64,000 bases of DNA from CAWJTV01 sp963845695 (GTDB lineage: Bacteria > Planctomycetota > Planctomycetia > Isosphaerales > Isosphaeraceae), in assembly GCA_963845695.1 (NCBI GenBank), contig CAWJTQ010000007.1, forward strand, positions 62,001 through 126,000, in the 5' to 3' direction. Under the pieces are notes generated by a model. The model had not been told where the DNA came from. It made no database searches and was given only the letters and a program-made list of their open reading frames with translations. The translations under genes were made by a program, and so were the position numbers. Shown piece by piece: positions 8,970 through 19,723 of the stretch (position 1 is its first letter; the number at the start of each line of letters is the position of its first letter).

Positions 8970-10076
8970 CTACCGGAAGTTGTCTTTGCCGAGGTGGCAT
9001 TTCTTGTATTTCTTGCCGCTGCCGCACCAGCACGGGTCGTTGCGGCCGAGCTTTGGACCGGCGTTTCGGATCGCCACTGGCACTTGCGATGGCGCAGCGC
9101 GTTGGGGCTCCTGGGAGGCTGTTGCCGGGCGACGGGCTGGGATCAGTGGCGGCGTTGGAGGACGGTTGAGGTAATCCTGGTGTTGCTGATACCGCTCTCG
9201 ATAGCCGATGAGCCAGTCTCGGCTCGGTCGTGGTGGCTCGCCACCCTGGCGATATTGCTCTTCGACGAACTCCTCATCCATGAGCGACTTATCAACCAGG
9301 TCTTCATCGAAGGCGGTCTTGATCAAGGCGCGTGCCGACAGGTCGGCCAGTTCGGCCAGGTCGCCGATCAACAAGGCGATCTCCTCGTGAACGTCGAGCT
9401 TGAGCTCTTTCTCGTCTCCCGTGGACCCGCCGTTGGAAGAGGGGCCATCCGAATCCTCTGGCACCGTCTCGGACTCGTCAGGGCTGGTCGTTTCAATGCC
9501 GGTCTCGGCACGCGAATCCTCGGGTTCTCTCCGCAACTTCCACTGTCGGATTTCCTCGCGTCGGCGTTCGATGGCATTCGCAAGGAAGAATCGAAGGAAC
9601 TCAGACAGTTGTGATCTCAGGGCTGGGTCGTTGCCGGCCGCGACTCGCGCGGCCTCGACGGCGTGACGGCGCATGTATCCTCTGATCGACGGATCACGGA
9701 GGACTTCCAGGAGCGGTTCAAACCCGACGGCACCATACTTCCCGACCGCTCTCGCAGCCTCATCCCCAGAATCGCCGTTATAGCGTTTGACGATCTCGAT
9801 CAGGGCAGGAATCGCCTGAGGAGGACGGAGCACGCTCAACAGACCGATCGCATGATAGAGCGGCGCCTCCGCGGGCCAACCGCGGGGATACGTCCGTAGA
9901 ACCGAGATCAGCGGCTTGGCGGCCGCGTCACCGGCCTGAACGATCTGTTCCAGCAGGTCAGGATCGGCCCACGCGCCGACGGCGACCATCTGGTCGACGA
10001 GGGCCGCGGCATCGAGTGGGGCCGGTTCCGAGGTGCCGGGCGCCGGGATGTGTGATGTTGCGTTCTCAGGATCCAT
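8970..10076 (-). CDS. HEAT-repeat protein with C-terminal SEC-C zinc motif
   Basis: A 368-residue cytoplasmic protein. The N-terminal half has HEAT/armadillo-like helical repeats (AAKPLISVLRTYP, AIPALIEIVKRYN, GFEPLLEVLRDPS). A charged, low-complexity linker of E/D/S/T/P follows (about residues 180-230). The last 20 residues are a SEC-C motif, GRNDPCWCGSGKKYKKCH, the CxC...CH zinc site also found at the end of SecA. SEC-C tails often mediate ribosome or protein binding. ATG 10076 (MDPENATSH) is preferred, because the longer ORF begins at a TTG inside the end of the UbiD gene. Confidence 0.85.
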   Translation of the reverse strand: MDPENATSHIPAPGTSEPAPLDAAALVDQMVAVGAWADPDLLEQIVQAGDAAAKPLISVLRTYPRGWPAEAPLYHAIGLLSVLRPPQAIPALIEIVKRYNGDSGDEAARAVGKYGAVGFEPLLEVLRDPSIRGYMRRHAVEAARVAAGNDPALRSQLSEFLRFFLANAIERRREEIRQWKLRREPEDSRAETGIETTSPDESETVPEDSDGPSSNGGSTGDEKELKLDVHEEIALLIGDLAELADLSARALIKTAFDEDLVDKSLMDEEFVEEQYRQGGEPPRPSRDWLIGYRERYQQHQDYLNRPPTPPLIPARRPATASQEPQRAAPSQVPVAIRNAGPKLGRNDPCWCGSGKKYKKCHLGKDNFR

Positions 10077-10195
10077 GCTGATGTCTTTCTTGGGAGTCGC
10101 GAGGAGGACCGCCGTCGATTTTACGATCCCGACGGCCTTCATGGTACCGCGTTGAGCAGCGAGATGGGTCGTCCTGACTCCTTCGATCGTCCTAT

Positions 10196-12025
10196 TCAAT
10201 AAATGCCGTGCAGCGGTCCGCCGGGTGCGGCCAGGGCGTCGACCCTTCGCTCGATCTCCGGGTCATCGATCAACGGCGGAGCGTGGTGCGGTTTGATCCG
10301 GGCGTCGATGACCATCGGGCCGGTGCAGCCCCAGTGCTTCTGGTCGACGAACGCGCCGATTCCCTCGATGTCCGCCGCCGGGTTGGAGCGCGTGAACGTG
10401 ACCCACAGGAAGTTCCGTTCGCTCCGAGCCGTGAATTCGCTATCGTCCACGATCACGATCAGTGGGAAGTCGCGGATCGGGTCATCGGGACCAAAGGGGC
10501 GGCAAAACGCGAGGATGTCTCCACCGTCAGGACGGTACGCCGGTCCTCGGATCGCCAGGATCCCGGGAAGCACCAGCCGCGGATCGCCGAATCCGTCGGG
10601 CAGGCGCAGGCCGGAGGGCAACTCGGCCGGTAGCGAACGGCGAATGGGCCCGGCCGCGGCGATCACGACCTTGGAACCCTGGTTCAGCCCATGGCCCGAG
10701 TAATCGAGAGTGTCGATCGTCGTCCGGGTCTGGAAATGCAGGTCGGTCGTCCAATCGACGCGCCGGAGCAGGTGAGCGAGGAACGCGGAAATGTCGTGAA
10801 TATCGAGGTCCGGGTCGTCCTCATGGGCGACGATCAGCAGGTACTTCGCCAACGACAGTTGCCCTTGACCCAGGATGGCGTTGGCGGTGGTGAGGATCTC
10901 CTGCGGCCGGCGCACCGGGGAGTCGGGCTCGTATCGCTCGCTGGCGATCGCCAGCAGAAGCGGGTGGACACCGGCGGCATCCACGGCGTGGACCGCCCGG
11001 ACGCCCGGGATCACGCTGGGGATCACGGGCCCGGTCAGCTCGTGGATCAAGGTTCCGAACGAGGTGTCTTCCTGTGGCGGTCGGCCGACCGACGTGAACG
11101 GCCAGATGGCGCCCTCGCGGTGATAGACGCGTTCCACCCGCAGGACCGGGAAATCGTGATCGAGGCTGTAATAACCCAGGTGGTCCCCGAACGGGCCCTC
11201 GGGCTTCCGATGGAGCGGGTCGATCGAGCCGCAGATGACGAAGTCGGCGTTGGCCGCCATGGGGAGTCCGCCCTCCGGTGCGACCAGGGCGATCGGCCGG
11301 CCTCCCAGGGCGCCGGCGAACCCCAGCTCGGGCAAACCTTCGGGCAGGGGCATGACGGCGGCGACCGTCATGGCGGGTGGTCCGCCGACGAAGACGTTGA
11401 CCCGCAACGGCTCGCCGCGCCGGATCGCCGCCGCATGATGCACTCCAATGCCCCGGTGGATCTGGTAATGCAGGCCGACCTCCCGCTCCGGTTCATACGC
11501 GTTGCCCGCGAGCTGGACCCGGTACATCCCCAGGTTCGACCGTGCGGTGCCCGGCCGGTCGGGGTCTTCTGTATAAACCTGGGGCAACGTGATGAACGGA
11601 CCGCCGTCCATCGGCCAGCACTGAACCCGCGGCAGCCGTCCGACCGGGATCCGATGGGCCAGGATCGGGCCGTTCCGCACCCGACGGGGTCGCAGCCGCC
11701 ACAGCGTGCGCGGGACGCCGCGATATCGCCAGGGATTCCTGGCGAACGCGCCCGGGTCTACCTTCAACTCGACCAGCCGGCGGACCGATTCGAGCGTGTC
11801 GCGAAACAGGTACTTGGAGCGGTCGAGAGTGCCGAACAGGTTGCCCAGCAGTGGGAAAGCCGTCCCCCTGGCCCGCCGGAACAACAGCGCGGGGCCGCCC
11901 GCCTGGTAAACCCTGCGCTGGACGGCGGCCACCTCCAGGTAGGGATCCACCTCCTGGTCGATGACAACGAGCTGACCGGTCGATTCCAGGTCGCGGACGC
12001 ATTCCGACAACGAACGATAGCCCAT
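10196..12025 (-). CDS. UbiD-family (de)carboxylase
   Basis: A 609-residue enzyme of the UbiD family, which uses prenylated FMN to decarboxylate aromatic or alpha,beta-unsaturated acids in ubiquinone/menaquinone precursors or other aromatics. Features seen are the N-terminal MGYRSLSECVRDLESTGQLV, the region NLGMYRVQLAGNAYEPEREV, HYQIHRGIGVHHAAAIRRGE and the conserved acid block HRKPEGPFGDHLGYYSL. Whether it serves menaquinone (MqnL-type) synthesis cannot be decided here, because no ubiX or other quinone gene is in the window. The family length of about 490 is exceeded by inserts in the N-terminal third and around residue 420. Confidence 0.88.
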   Translation of the reverse strand: MGYRSLSECVRDLESTGQLVVIDQEVDPYLEVAAVQRRVYQAGGPALLFRRARGTAFPLLGNLFGTLDRSKYLFRDTLESVRRLVELKVDPGAFARNPWRYRGVPRTLWRLRPRRVRNGPILAHRIPVGRLPRVQCWPMDGGPFITLPQVYTEDPDRPGTARSNLGMYRVQLAGNAYEPEREVGLHYQIHRGIGVHHAAAIRRGEPLRVNVFVGGPPAMTVAAVMPLPEGLPELGFAGALGGRPIALVAPEGGLPMAANADFVICGSIDPLHRKPEGPFGDHLGYYSLDHDFPVLRVERVYHREGAIWPFTSVGRPPQEDTSFGTLIHELTGPVIPSVIPGVRAVHAVDAAGVHPLLLAIASERYEPDSPVRRPQEILTTANAILGQGQLSLAKYLLIVAHEDDPDLDIHDISAFLAHLLRRVDWTTDLHFQTRTTIDTLDYSGHGLNQGSKVVIAAAGPIRRSLPAELPSGLRLPDGFGDPRLVLPGILAIRGPAYRPDGGDILAFCRPFGPDDPIRDFPLIVIVDDSEFTARSERNFLWVTFTRSNPAADIEGIGAFVDQKHWGCTGPMVIDARIKPHHAPPLIDDPEIERRVDALAAPGGPLHGIY

Positions 12026-13154
12026 CGGGGCGAGCCCTCAAGCCGTGATCGTGCTCTCCGCGTTACTGTAGACAATGGTCGGGAGACTTCCAGGGAGAGT
12101 CGTCGGCGATCACCACCGCTTCGTCTGGGGGCGGTGGCTTTGACCCATTCCGAGAGTCCAGACTCCTGACCGGTGGGACGTCCGGATCCCGAACAGAAGG
12201 TCACCAAGGAAACGAAGAGGGGAGTCCCTACTCAGGACCGGCGGGACGTCCGGATCCGGCGTGGGTTCTGGGCGGGGCCGGCTCTGAGCCGGGCCGGACT
12301 TGCCGAGAATTGTGGCACAAATTGGCACTCGGTGATCACTTTTGGCCGCGGCGCCCTCTCCGATCCCCATGGCCCCCAGCGAGTTCGGGCCGAGTCCCGA
12401 AATCGCTGTGCCGGGCCCGGCCGCAGGCGGCACAGCCCCGTGGCTCGCAGCCTGGGTTTCCGGTCGGTGACGGTCGCACATGGTCCATATTATTCAGTAT
12501 ACCGCAGGTTTGATGATCCGTTAATGCACCTATCGCGAATTCCGGGGCGATTGGCTCCGGAACTCTCGACCACAGAGGGAGATAAAAAAATCCAAAAATT
12601 CGGAAGGCTGGGCTACTCGAATGACCAAATTGGCCCGATACTGAGGGGGAAGCGGCGCGGGTCGGATCGTCGCACTCCCCAGGTATCCCGCACCCGCCGC
12701 GCTGAGATCGGTGGTGGTCGACGAGGCGTCTCGTTTTCGGACTGCCTTTTCGAGCCCGCCGGCGCCTGGGTAACGGCGAAGACGATGATCGGATCATCGA
12801 GCGGCGCGGCGGTCGATCCGGCCTCTCAGGTCTCACAGGAGACAGCCTCCCTGCTTTCGGTAATTGCGGTCCAGCCCCGGTCGAGCTCCTCACCTTCCAA
12901 CGTCATCCGGAGGAGGGACGGTTCCCCGGTCACGGCAGAAACAGCCTGGACGAAGAACAACAAGTCAAATTCGCATTGAGGAAGCCTTTATGCTGAGCGA
13001 CGAAAGCCGTCAGGCTATCCAGGAACAGTTTCGTCAACCTTTTGGAGGTTGGATCCGGGATCGATTCTACAAAGTCAACTGCCTTGTCGTGGTTCCAGTT
13101 ATCCACTCTGACCCCCTCGAGGCTTGTTGTTTACGAATGACCGACGCCGGTCGT
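12026..13154. other. Long non-coding stretch (about 1.1 kb)
   Basis: No convincing gene is seen on either strand. Open frames here have arginine/serine/proline-rich compositions typical of antisense high-GC noise. The stretch contains a direct repeat (GACCGGxGGGACGTCCGGATCC at about 12169 and 12238) and an AT-rich patch at about 12480-12600. It separates the housekeeping block from the defence-like region. Confidence 0.5.
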
Positions 13155-13406
13155 TTACCCGTGTTCCTTCTCGATGCTCAGGACCGTGTCCACGAATTTG
13201 CCTTGATGTTCATCGAGGGACTCCGCGAGTCCCTCCGCCCGGACCCAGACCTCTTTTGCCTGCGTCGGAGACAGCGAGTAGACGGACCGGATCAGTCGGA
13301 TTCGAGTGATCGTGTCAAGGCCATGCCGGGCGGCTTTGCGATACACATTTTCCGGCGAGACGCCTGAGTCCTTCATCGACTGATATTTAGAAAAATCATC
13401 TCTCAA
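13155..13406 (-). CDS. Small conserved-looking protein behind the helicase gene
   Basis: An 83-residue protein beginning MRDDFSKYQSMKDSGVSPEN and ending in FVDTVLSIEKEHG, predicted all-helical and charged. I do not recognise it for certain. The middle, RLIRSVYSLSPTQAKEVW, recalls the 'IRxxTGxxLxEAK' helix pattern of ribosomal L7/L12-like domains. The start is TTG at 13406 with AAGGAG eight bases upstream, which also favours the ORF being real. It follows the 53-residue ORF by 17 bases, and both are downstream of the Hhe-like gene on the same strand. Confidence 0.6.
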   Translation of the reverse strand: MRDDFSKYQSMKDSGVSPENVYRKAARHGLDTITRIRLIRSVYSLSPTQAKEVWVRAEGLAESLDEHQGKFVDTVLSIEKEHG

Positions 13407-13423
13407 GTGCTACACTCCTTGGA

Positions 13424-13585
13424 TTATTCCATGGGTTCGACACGAGAAATTGCGTTGAAGGTGCCACCTCCCAATTCCTCGGGCACGGGCATCGTTGTCG
13501 GAGTGAAACCCCCGAGCACCAGGGCTGCCTCGAGGCCGGGGTTCGTCATCTCGATGCCCATGAGCTCGATCTCTCTGACAGCCAA
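13424..13585 (-). CDS. Tiny ORF between helicase gene and 83-residue gene
   Basis: A possible 53-residue peptide from TTG 13585 with GGAG nine bases upstream, or from the internal ATG at about 13561 or 13549. It reads MAVREIELMGIEMTNPGLEA, then ALVLGGFTPTTMPVPEELGG and GTFNAISRVEPME. I do not recognise it. It lies 82 bases after the stop of the Hhe-like gene, and its own stop is followed at once by the ribosome-binding site of the next small gene, so the three look like one transcript. Confidence 0.45.
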   Translation of the reverse strand: MAVREIELMGIEMTNPGLEAALVLGGFTPTTMPVPEELGGGTFNAISRVEPME

Positions 13586-13667
13586 AGCTTATATCTCCAG
13601 GACGACCCGTTGCGAGCGATATCCGCCATGGTGCGCCTGGTCCTCTGTTCCCAACTCCCCATCCTAC

Positions 13668-16600
13668 TCACGGCAGAAACAGTTTCTCGTCACGAAGAAC
13701 GAGAATGTTGTCTTCGAGCAGCCCCACCAGGGCTGTTTCGATCACCTCCTTCAGTTTCGTGCCGGTCGTCTTGAAGCCCAGTACCTTGGCGATCATCAGA
13801 GGAATCTCGTCGCGCCGAAGGCCGACATTCTCCTGGACGAGGTACTGAATCGCCTGGCGCAACTCTGCCGGCGGGATCATCTCGGGCTTCTTCAGGTTCG
13901 GCGAGATGACATGGGACCGACAGCGAACGGGGACAGAGGTATGCTGGCTGTGTGTGACAAACAACGCGTCGGCTCGAAGGACGCCTGAACGGATGGCCGA
14001 CTCGATGGCTTTCGATACGGCTTCCGCGATGCGGGCGCCCGTCCTCGCCTGACCCCAGAGCGCGGTGATTCGCTTCGCGATCTCCTCCCGATGAATCGGG
14101 CCTTCGACCTCAACCACGCTCGCGACGATCCGCGTCAAGACGGAAAGGCTCGTCTCGTGGATCGGCGTCGCGCTGGGCACATCCAGCGCGGCTTCCACGT
14201 ACAACGAGACCCAAGCCGCACCGGCTTCGCCATTGAGCCCGTCAACCGGCTCCCCGCGCTCGATTTCGGTCTCGGTCGCTGGAACATCGACAGGAATGTC
14301 CTCCGGTTCGGCTTCGGTCGTTTCGTCCTCGATCGCATTTAGGCGAGCCTTTTCGATCGAGGCGACGATCTTCTGCAACTGCTCGCCCGGCCGGTGAAAC
14401 CAGTCCGTGCTCCAGACGCGGTGAATCCGCCATCCCCGGTCCTCGAGCACGGTCTGGCGCAGCCGGTCGCGGTCGCGGGCCGAGCGAGAAGAATGGTAGG
14501 TCGCCCCGTCGCATTCGATTCCGAGCAGGTAGCGGCCGGGTCGGGCGGAGTCCACCACCGCCAGATCGATCAGGAAGCCGGCTGTTCCTACCTGGCGATG
14601 CGTCTCGTAACCGTGCCCCTCCAGCGCCAGGGCGACCTGCCTTTCGAAGTCGGAGTCATAATCGCCGCCGGTCGGCGCCTGCGTGTCGAGAACGCCGGTG
14701 GCGGCATAGCGTAGGAACGTCTTGAAGGCCGCTGCCCCGCGGGACTTTGCACGCTGCAAGTCGATGTCATCGGCGGTGATCGAGCTGAAGACCTCGCAGC
14801 GCTCGCGGGCCCGCGAGATCAGGACGTTCAGCCGCCGCTCACCACCCTCCTTGGACAGCGGCCCGAAATTCATGGCCATGTATCCGGACGCATCGCGGGC
14901 ATAACCGACCGAGATGAAGATCACGTCCCGCTCGTCGCCCTGGATGTTTTCCAGGTTCTTGACGAAGAACGGCTCCGGCCGACCTGGCGAGAAAAATCCG
15001 GCCAGCTCGACGTGTTCCCGCTGCAACACTTCGAGCTCGTCGCGGATCGCGTCGCGCTGCGAGACCGAAAAGGCCCCGGCGCCCAGCGACTTCTTCGGGA
15101 AGTGTCTCGCCTGCTCGATGACCGCCTCGGCAACCGCTCGGGCCTCCACCCGGTTCGTCGCGGTGTTGCCCCGGTCGAAGACGCCGTCCTTGACGGGACG
15201 GAAGTGAAGTCCGTGCATCGCCGTGATCGTCGTCGGGCTCGGGACGACGTAGAGGTGGTTCTCATAGAACTCACGGTTTGAGACCGCGATCAGCGAATGG
15301 TGACGGCTGCGGTAGTGCCAGCGCAGCATCCGTTGCGACATCCCTTGGGCGACACACAAGCCAAGGATACTCTCCAGGTCGCTGGCGTTCAGATCGTCTT
15401 CGGAATCGCCCGGAAGATCGCCATCGTCCAGCATCTTGCTGAAGAACCGAGTCGGAGGGAGCTGCTTGTCATCTCCGACAACGACCACCTGCCTGGCCCG
15501 GGCCACGGCTCCCAGCGCGTCCACCGGGTTCACTTGACTCGCCTCATCGATCAGCAACAGGTCGAACGTGACGCAGCCCGGTTCCAGGTACTGAGCGACC
15601 GAGATCGGGCTCATCATAAAGACCGGCTTGATGGAAAGGATGGCTGTCCCGGCTTCCTTGATGAGCTGCCGGATCGGCTTGTGCTTGCGCTTCTTCTCGA
15701 TCTCCCGGCGCACCACGGCCATCTCGCCACCAAACATCGTGCGAGGGATCGCATCGTAATGAGCGGTCGCGACCTCACAGCGCGCCATCTCGATTCGAGC
15801 CTGGTCCAAAGCGCGAAATTCCTTGATCCATTGTTCGTGCGATTGGCCGTCGAACTCCGCAAGCTCGGCATGGCGGCGGAAGACGTCGCGAATCAGCGAC
15901 TGGTAATACGCGACCTGGAACACGTCCACGGCCTCTCCGCGGTCGATGCTCCCCTCATGCAGCCTGGAGACGATCGCGCCCAGCCCGACCTCTTCCAGCC
16001 GGCGCCGGCGCATTTGATAGCCGATCCACTTCGAGAGCGCCTCGGTATGCTCTTGCCAGGAGCGAAGGCGCGCGATCAGGTCGCGGATCGAGACCGCGTG
16101 GACCGATTCGCCGCCCGAGGTTTCCACCCAGTCAAACGAGAGGATCCTCGTGAGTTCTTGCAGCCGGCTCGACGCCGGTTTGAGATGATTGGACAGCGTC
16201 TTCAAGGGAGTTTGGCAGACGTCGGGCCGGTCCAGCCGCGATAAGACCTTGCGGCAGTTGCAGGTCAACCGGGCGTCGCGTGCTTCAGCCTCCCATTTCA
16301 TGATGTTGGCCAGCGCCGGCCAGTCGGATTTCGAGCCTCTCCAGCCAGTGCCGAAGGCGTCCCGACCGAGCCGGCTCCAGGAGGGATCATCATCCACGGC
16401 TTTCGAGTTGATCTGTGCGGCGATCACGGCATCGACGAGTGCAAGCCGGTCGGCAAGCGTTCCCGGCATCTCTTGTTTGAGGATGCCCCGCAACGTGGCC
16501 AGTGCGTCGCGGTAATCCGTCCGGAACCAGCGGAACCAGGACCGGCCGTGGCCTGCCAGGGCGCGTCGCGTCGGCGCCAGGTCGGTCTGCCAGGCGATGT

Positions 16601-18436
16601 CCGCGAGCATTTCCTGCAACCTGGCCCGGCTCTCCGCGTGCGCCTGCCCGATCTGGACCAGGCTGGCAATCTCCTCGCGGCGAGAATCCCACACCGGACT
16701 GGCGATCGCCTGGCGATCCATCGGCGGCGCCTTGACGATTCGTAGCGTGAATTGCGCCAGGTGCTGCACGTCTTTCATGCTGGGTGCGTCCGGCCGGTCC
16801 AGGCTCAGGAGATCCGACAATGGTGCGTAGGTCTCGAGCAGGGCGGAAAGGGCCGCGAGCGTCTCGGCAACCTGGGACTGCAACTCCTTCAGGTCTGCGT
16901 GCAGGATCGGCTCACGGCGATTGACCCCTCGCCAGGGGTGATTGGCCGGAGGGCCGATCTCTTCGAGATACTTCTGAAGATCGGCGATCGCGCGGCACTG
17001 GTCCCGGAACTGGCTGCCGCTCCAGGTTTCGGACTGGGCCAGGACCAGGCCGGTCGCTTCAACTCCCTTGCCGTAGAGACGGGATAAGCGGCCGATGACC
17101 TGGAAAGGGGTGACGCCTGCCGGCTCGAGCGGCGTGTTCATCAGCTCGGCATGGCCATTCAGCCGTCCGATCGCTGTCTGGAGGACTTCGATCCGCTCTG
17201 CGGATCCTTGGGTCCTCGGCCGGCCCAGAGCGAGGGTTCGAGCCAGCTCCTCCAGCAGAGCCTTCTTGTTGGCCTTGTGACTGTGCAACTCCAGGCAGAG
17301 AGCGCCGAGATCGAGTCGCTCCAGGCGGCTGTGGACAACCTCCAGCGCCGCCATTTTCTCGGCGACGAAGAGGACCTTCTTGCCTTCCTTGACGGCTGTG
17401 GCGATGAGGTTGGTGATCGTCTGCGACTTCCCCGTACCCGGGGGTCCCTGCACGACGAGATGTCGGCCGCGCCGGACCTCCTCGATGACAACCGCCTGCG
17501 AACTATCGGCGTCGGTGACGTGGACCATCGCCGCTGGCGGGATCAGCGAGTCGATGGGATCACTCTCGCCGCACAGGGAGGGCTCCGAGACAAACCCTTC
17601 GCCCAGCAGGCTGGACAGTGTCGGATTGCTGCCCAGTGGCGCGTGTGCCGGCCAGGTGACCGGGTCGAGGTCCCGGTACATCAGGTATTTCGCAAAGGAA
17701 AAGAACCAGACGATCATGTCATTGTGCAGGACTTCCCAGCGCGACTGGCCGGCGATCGCCTGGGCCACCGCGTCGAAATACTCCGAGGGTGAGAGCTCGT
17801 CCATCTCCGGGACGTGGGGGAGCTCGATACCGAACTCGGCGCTCAGTTTCCCTTGCAGCGAAAGATTGGTCGTCACATCCTCTTCGCGAGACGCAGGTGG
17901 AAACGGCTGGCGGCTGACGGACGCTCCAGATCGACCGGGATCAACAGGAGCGGGGCATATCGAGTCTTGTCGGACGAAGCGGCCTCGTACCACTTCAAGA
18001 AGCCCATGGCCAGATAAAGGATGCTGACGCCCTGTTCTTGTTCGTAGGTCTGAGCGTCGTAGTACATGTCCAGAAGGCGCCCCTGGAGCCGTTCCGAGGT
18101 CAGGCGCGTTTGCAGGCGCAGGTCGGTGTAGCGGGGATCGGGCGTGCCGTCGGCGGACTCCTCTTCGGGCTGAGCCAGATGAACCGCGGCGGCCGACTCG
18201 ACCGACGCCGGATCGGTTTCGCCGGAACCGGGCAAGAAGGACATCGACTTGCGCTCGCGGACCAGCAGCCGGAAGACCTCCTCCGATCGTTCGTCGACGA
18301 TCTCGATCTTCCGCCCTCGGGATGTCTCTCGCGGCGTGCTGATCAGGCGATTGCGGGCCGACAGGTCCAGCAGCTCGCGCCGCGTGTTCTCAAGGCGCTT
18401 GATGACGTTGATACCTGGAGACAGAGCAGTTTCCAC
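13668..18436 (-). CDS. DUF4011-helicase-nuclease-DUF3320 protein, Hhe-type antiphage defence (one frameshift)
   Basis: A giant protein of about 1,589 residues. Domains in order are: DUF4011 (residues about 1-190, with RRELLDLSARNRLIS), an SF1 helicase with Walker A GPPGTGKSQTITN near residue 335 and Walker B LLIDEASQVNP near 960, a second RecA-like half with GDDKQLPPTRFF and VLISRARERCEVF, and a Vsr/MTES_1575-type endonuclease (about 1260-1360, SDFERQVALALEGHGY, FLIDLAVVD, GIECDGATYHSSRSARDRDR). A DUF3320 tail (about 1425-1580) ends the protein. This is, as I recall it, the layout of the Hhe defence protein. At about 17880 one G is missing (GCGAAGAGGAT for GCGAAGGAGGAT), which splits the gene into 187- and roughly 1,400-residue pieces. 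The catalytic motifs on both sides are intact, so I expect a working gene. Confidence 0.88.
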
Positions 18437-18582
18437 GAAATCAGCCCCAACACAAGCTCCACCAGCGCCAGTACGATTCGATGATGGCCCCTTGCATTCT
18501 GGACTGCGTGATGCATGTACACAAGAGACTTGTGCCCGCGATCGACCGTTTTTGAGCTGGAGGGTTCTCGATTACGGTTGTC

Positions 18583-19047
18583 TTACCGTTGTCGATCAGG
18601 GGGGCAACGTGCACCCGATTTCGCCCCCGCAGCCCGGAGCAGGTCCGCCACCGTATCACGGCCACGACCACGGTGTAGTTCCAGCGACAGAGCCGTGACG
18701 CCTGTCTCGGTCCTGAGATTGACATCGGCCCCGGCCTGGAGCAGTTCGGTGACGAGTCTCACGGCATGCTTCAGATCCATGGGGTGCGAGACGGAGTACA
18801 TCAGGGCCGTGTCGCCCTCGCCGTCCCGCACGTTCGGATCGGCGCCCGCTTTCAGCAGCAGACGGACCATGCGATGGTTCCGCGACCGGGACTCTCGAAG
18901 GACGGCCGTGATCAGCGGCGTGCGGCCGGACTTGCCGGGCCTATCGACATCGGCGCCAGCTCGGAGTAAGACCTCGACGAACTGACGATGTCCCGATTGG
19001 ACCGCCTCAATCAAGGGAGTTCTGACCTCCGAACCCGGATCGTGGGA
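18583..19047 (-). pseudogene. 5'-truncated second copy of the ankyrin-repeat gene
   Basis: About 155 codons of ankyrin repeats (HRQFVEVLLRAGADVD, KSGRTPLITAVLRESRS, AVRLVTELLQAGADVNLRTE) that match the C-terminal third of the gene at 22350-23972 nearly residue for residue. Homology begins abruptly at about 19047 (HDPGSEVRTPL). A TAG lies in frame just upstream and there is no proper start, only a TTG. The last residues differ (AKSGARCPPDRQR against ASSGAS). It is a decayed or partial duplicate, and the DNA upstream carries a MITE and an IS66 relic. Confidence 0.85.
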
Positions 19048-19229
19048 GACGGGAACGGGACGCGGCTAGTTCTTGGGTTTACGGGCGTTTGCCCAACGGG
19101 GCCACTGCGCGCGCCGGTCCGAGCACACCGAAGCGAATAAGAGCGGCGACCGGACACGATTTGGTGATGACAAGCAAACAAGCTGGCATTGATCCGTGAA
19201 GTTGCTTCCCGGATGCGTCGGTCGATCAC

Positions 19230-19458
19230 ACGAATGGCACTAGCTTAAGCGCAAAGACAGACTGAAACTAGACTTGTGAATACTAAACTTCCTGGCACCT
19301 TGGGCCTGATTGCCGGGGGCTCCATCTAAAGCCCCCATGTTTCCCGGTTAGCCTGCCAACGAATGAACAAGTTCTTATTTAACCCAAGAAAAACTCCGTC
19401 GGCCACGAGCGCAACCCGCATTGTACCAATGGATTATGCTTAAGCTAGTGCCATTCGT
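19230..19458. mobile_element. 229-bp MITE-like element with perfect 21-bp terminal inverted repeats
   Basis: The left end ACGAATGGCACTAGCTTAAGC (19230-19250) and the right end (19438-19458) are perfect inverted repeats of 21 bp. CGATCAC lies directly outside each end (19223-19229 and 19459-19465), as a 7-bp target duplication. The interior is AT-richer than its surroundings and holds no ORF, so the element depends on a transposase elsewhere. Outside the duplication GCGTCGGT and ACCGACGC are inverted repeats, so the target was an 8-bp-stem hairpin with CGATCAC as its loop. I cannot assign the IS family; duplications of 7-8 bp would fit several DDE groups. Confidence 0.85.
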
Positions 19459-19626
19459 CGATCACACCGACGCGTGCAAGGTGACCATTCGACGCATCGA
19501 TCGATCCCACGACGCGCACTGCGATACATGGGGAAGGAATCACCTATGGTTCAGCCGCCCGCCTATCGCGCAGGGCCATACGCCCGGTTCGACCGGGCGG
19601 CGCCGAGCCGCTATCTTTATGCTGGC

Positions 19627-19723
19627 TCCCTGGCGGTCGACAATAACCCGGCGGAGCGGGCGCCGCGGCCCGTCGACCCGGGGCGGAAGAACTGGCCCTC
19701 TTGCGGAGGGGACGGCGGAAGCC
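19627..19723 (+). pseudogene. Relic of an IS66-family transposase
   Basis: A short frame reads SLAVDNNPAERAPRPVDPG then RKNWPSCGGDGGSRRA. IS66 TnpC proteins carry a highly conserved C-terminal string of the type LDNNxAERALRPxALGRKNWLFAGSDxGGxRA, so this is a decayed fragment. No ends, TnpA/TnpB or target duplication are visible, and homology fades on both sides. Confidence 0.75.

Noticed and set aside
12336..12893. A 185-codon open frame on the minus strand in the 12-13 kb gap
   Set aside because: The composition is Arg/Ser/Pro noise, no motif or ribosome-binding site is present, and other frames are just as open as expected at this GC content.
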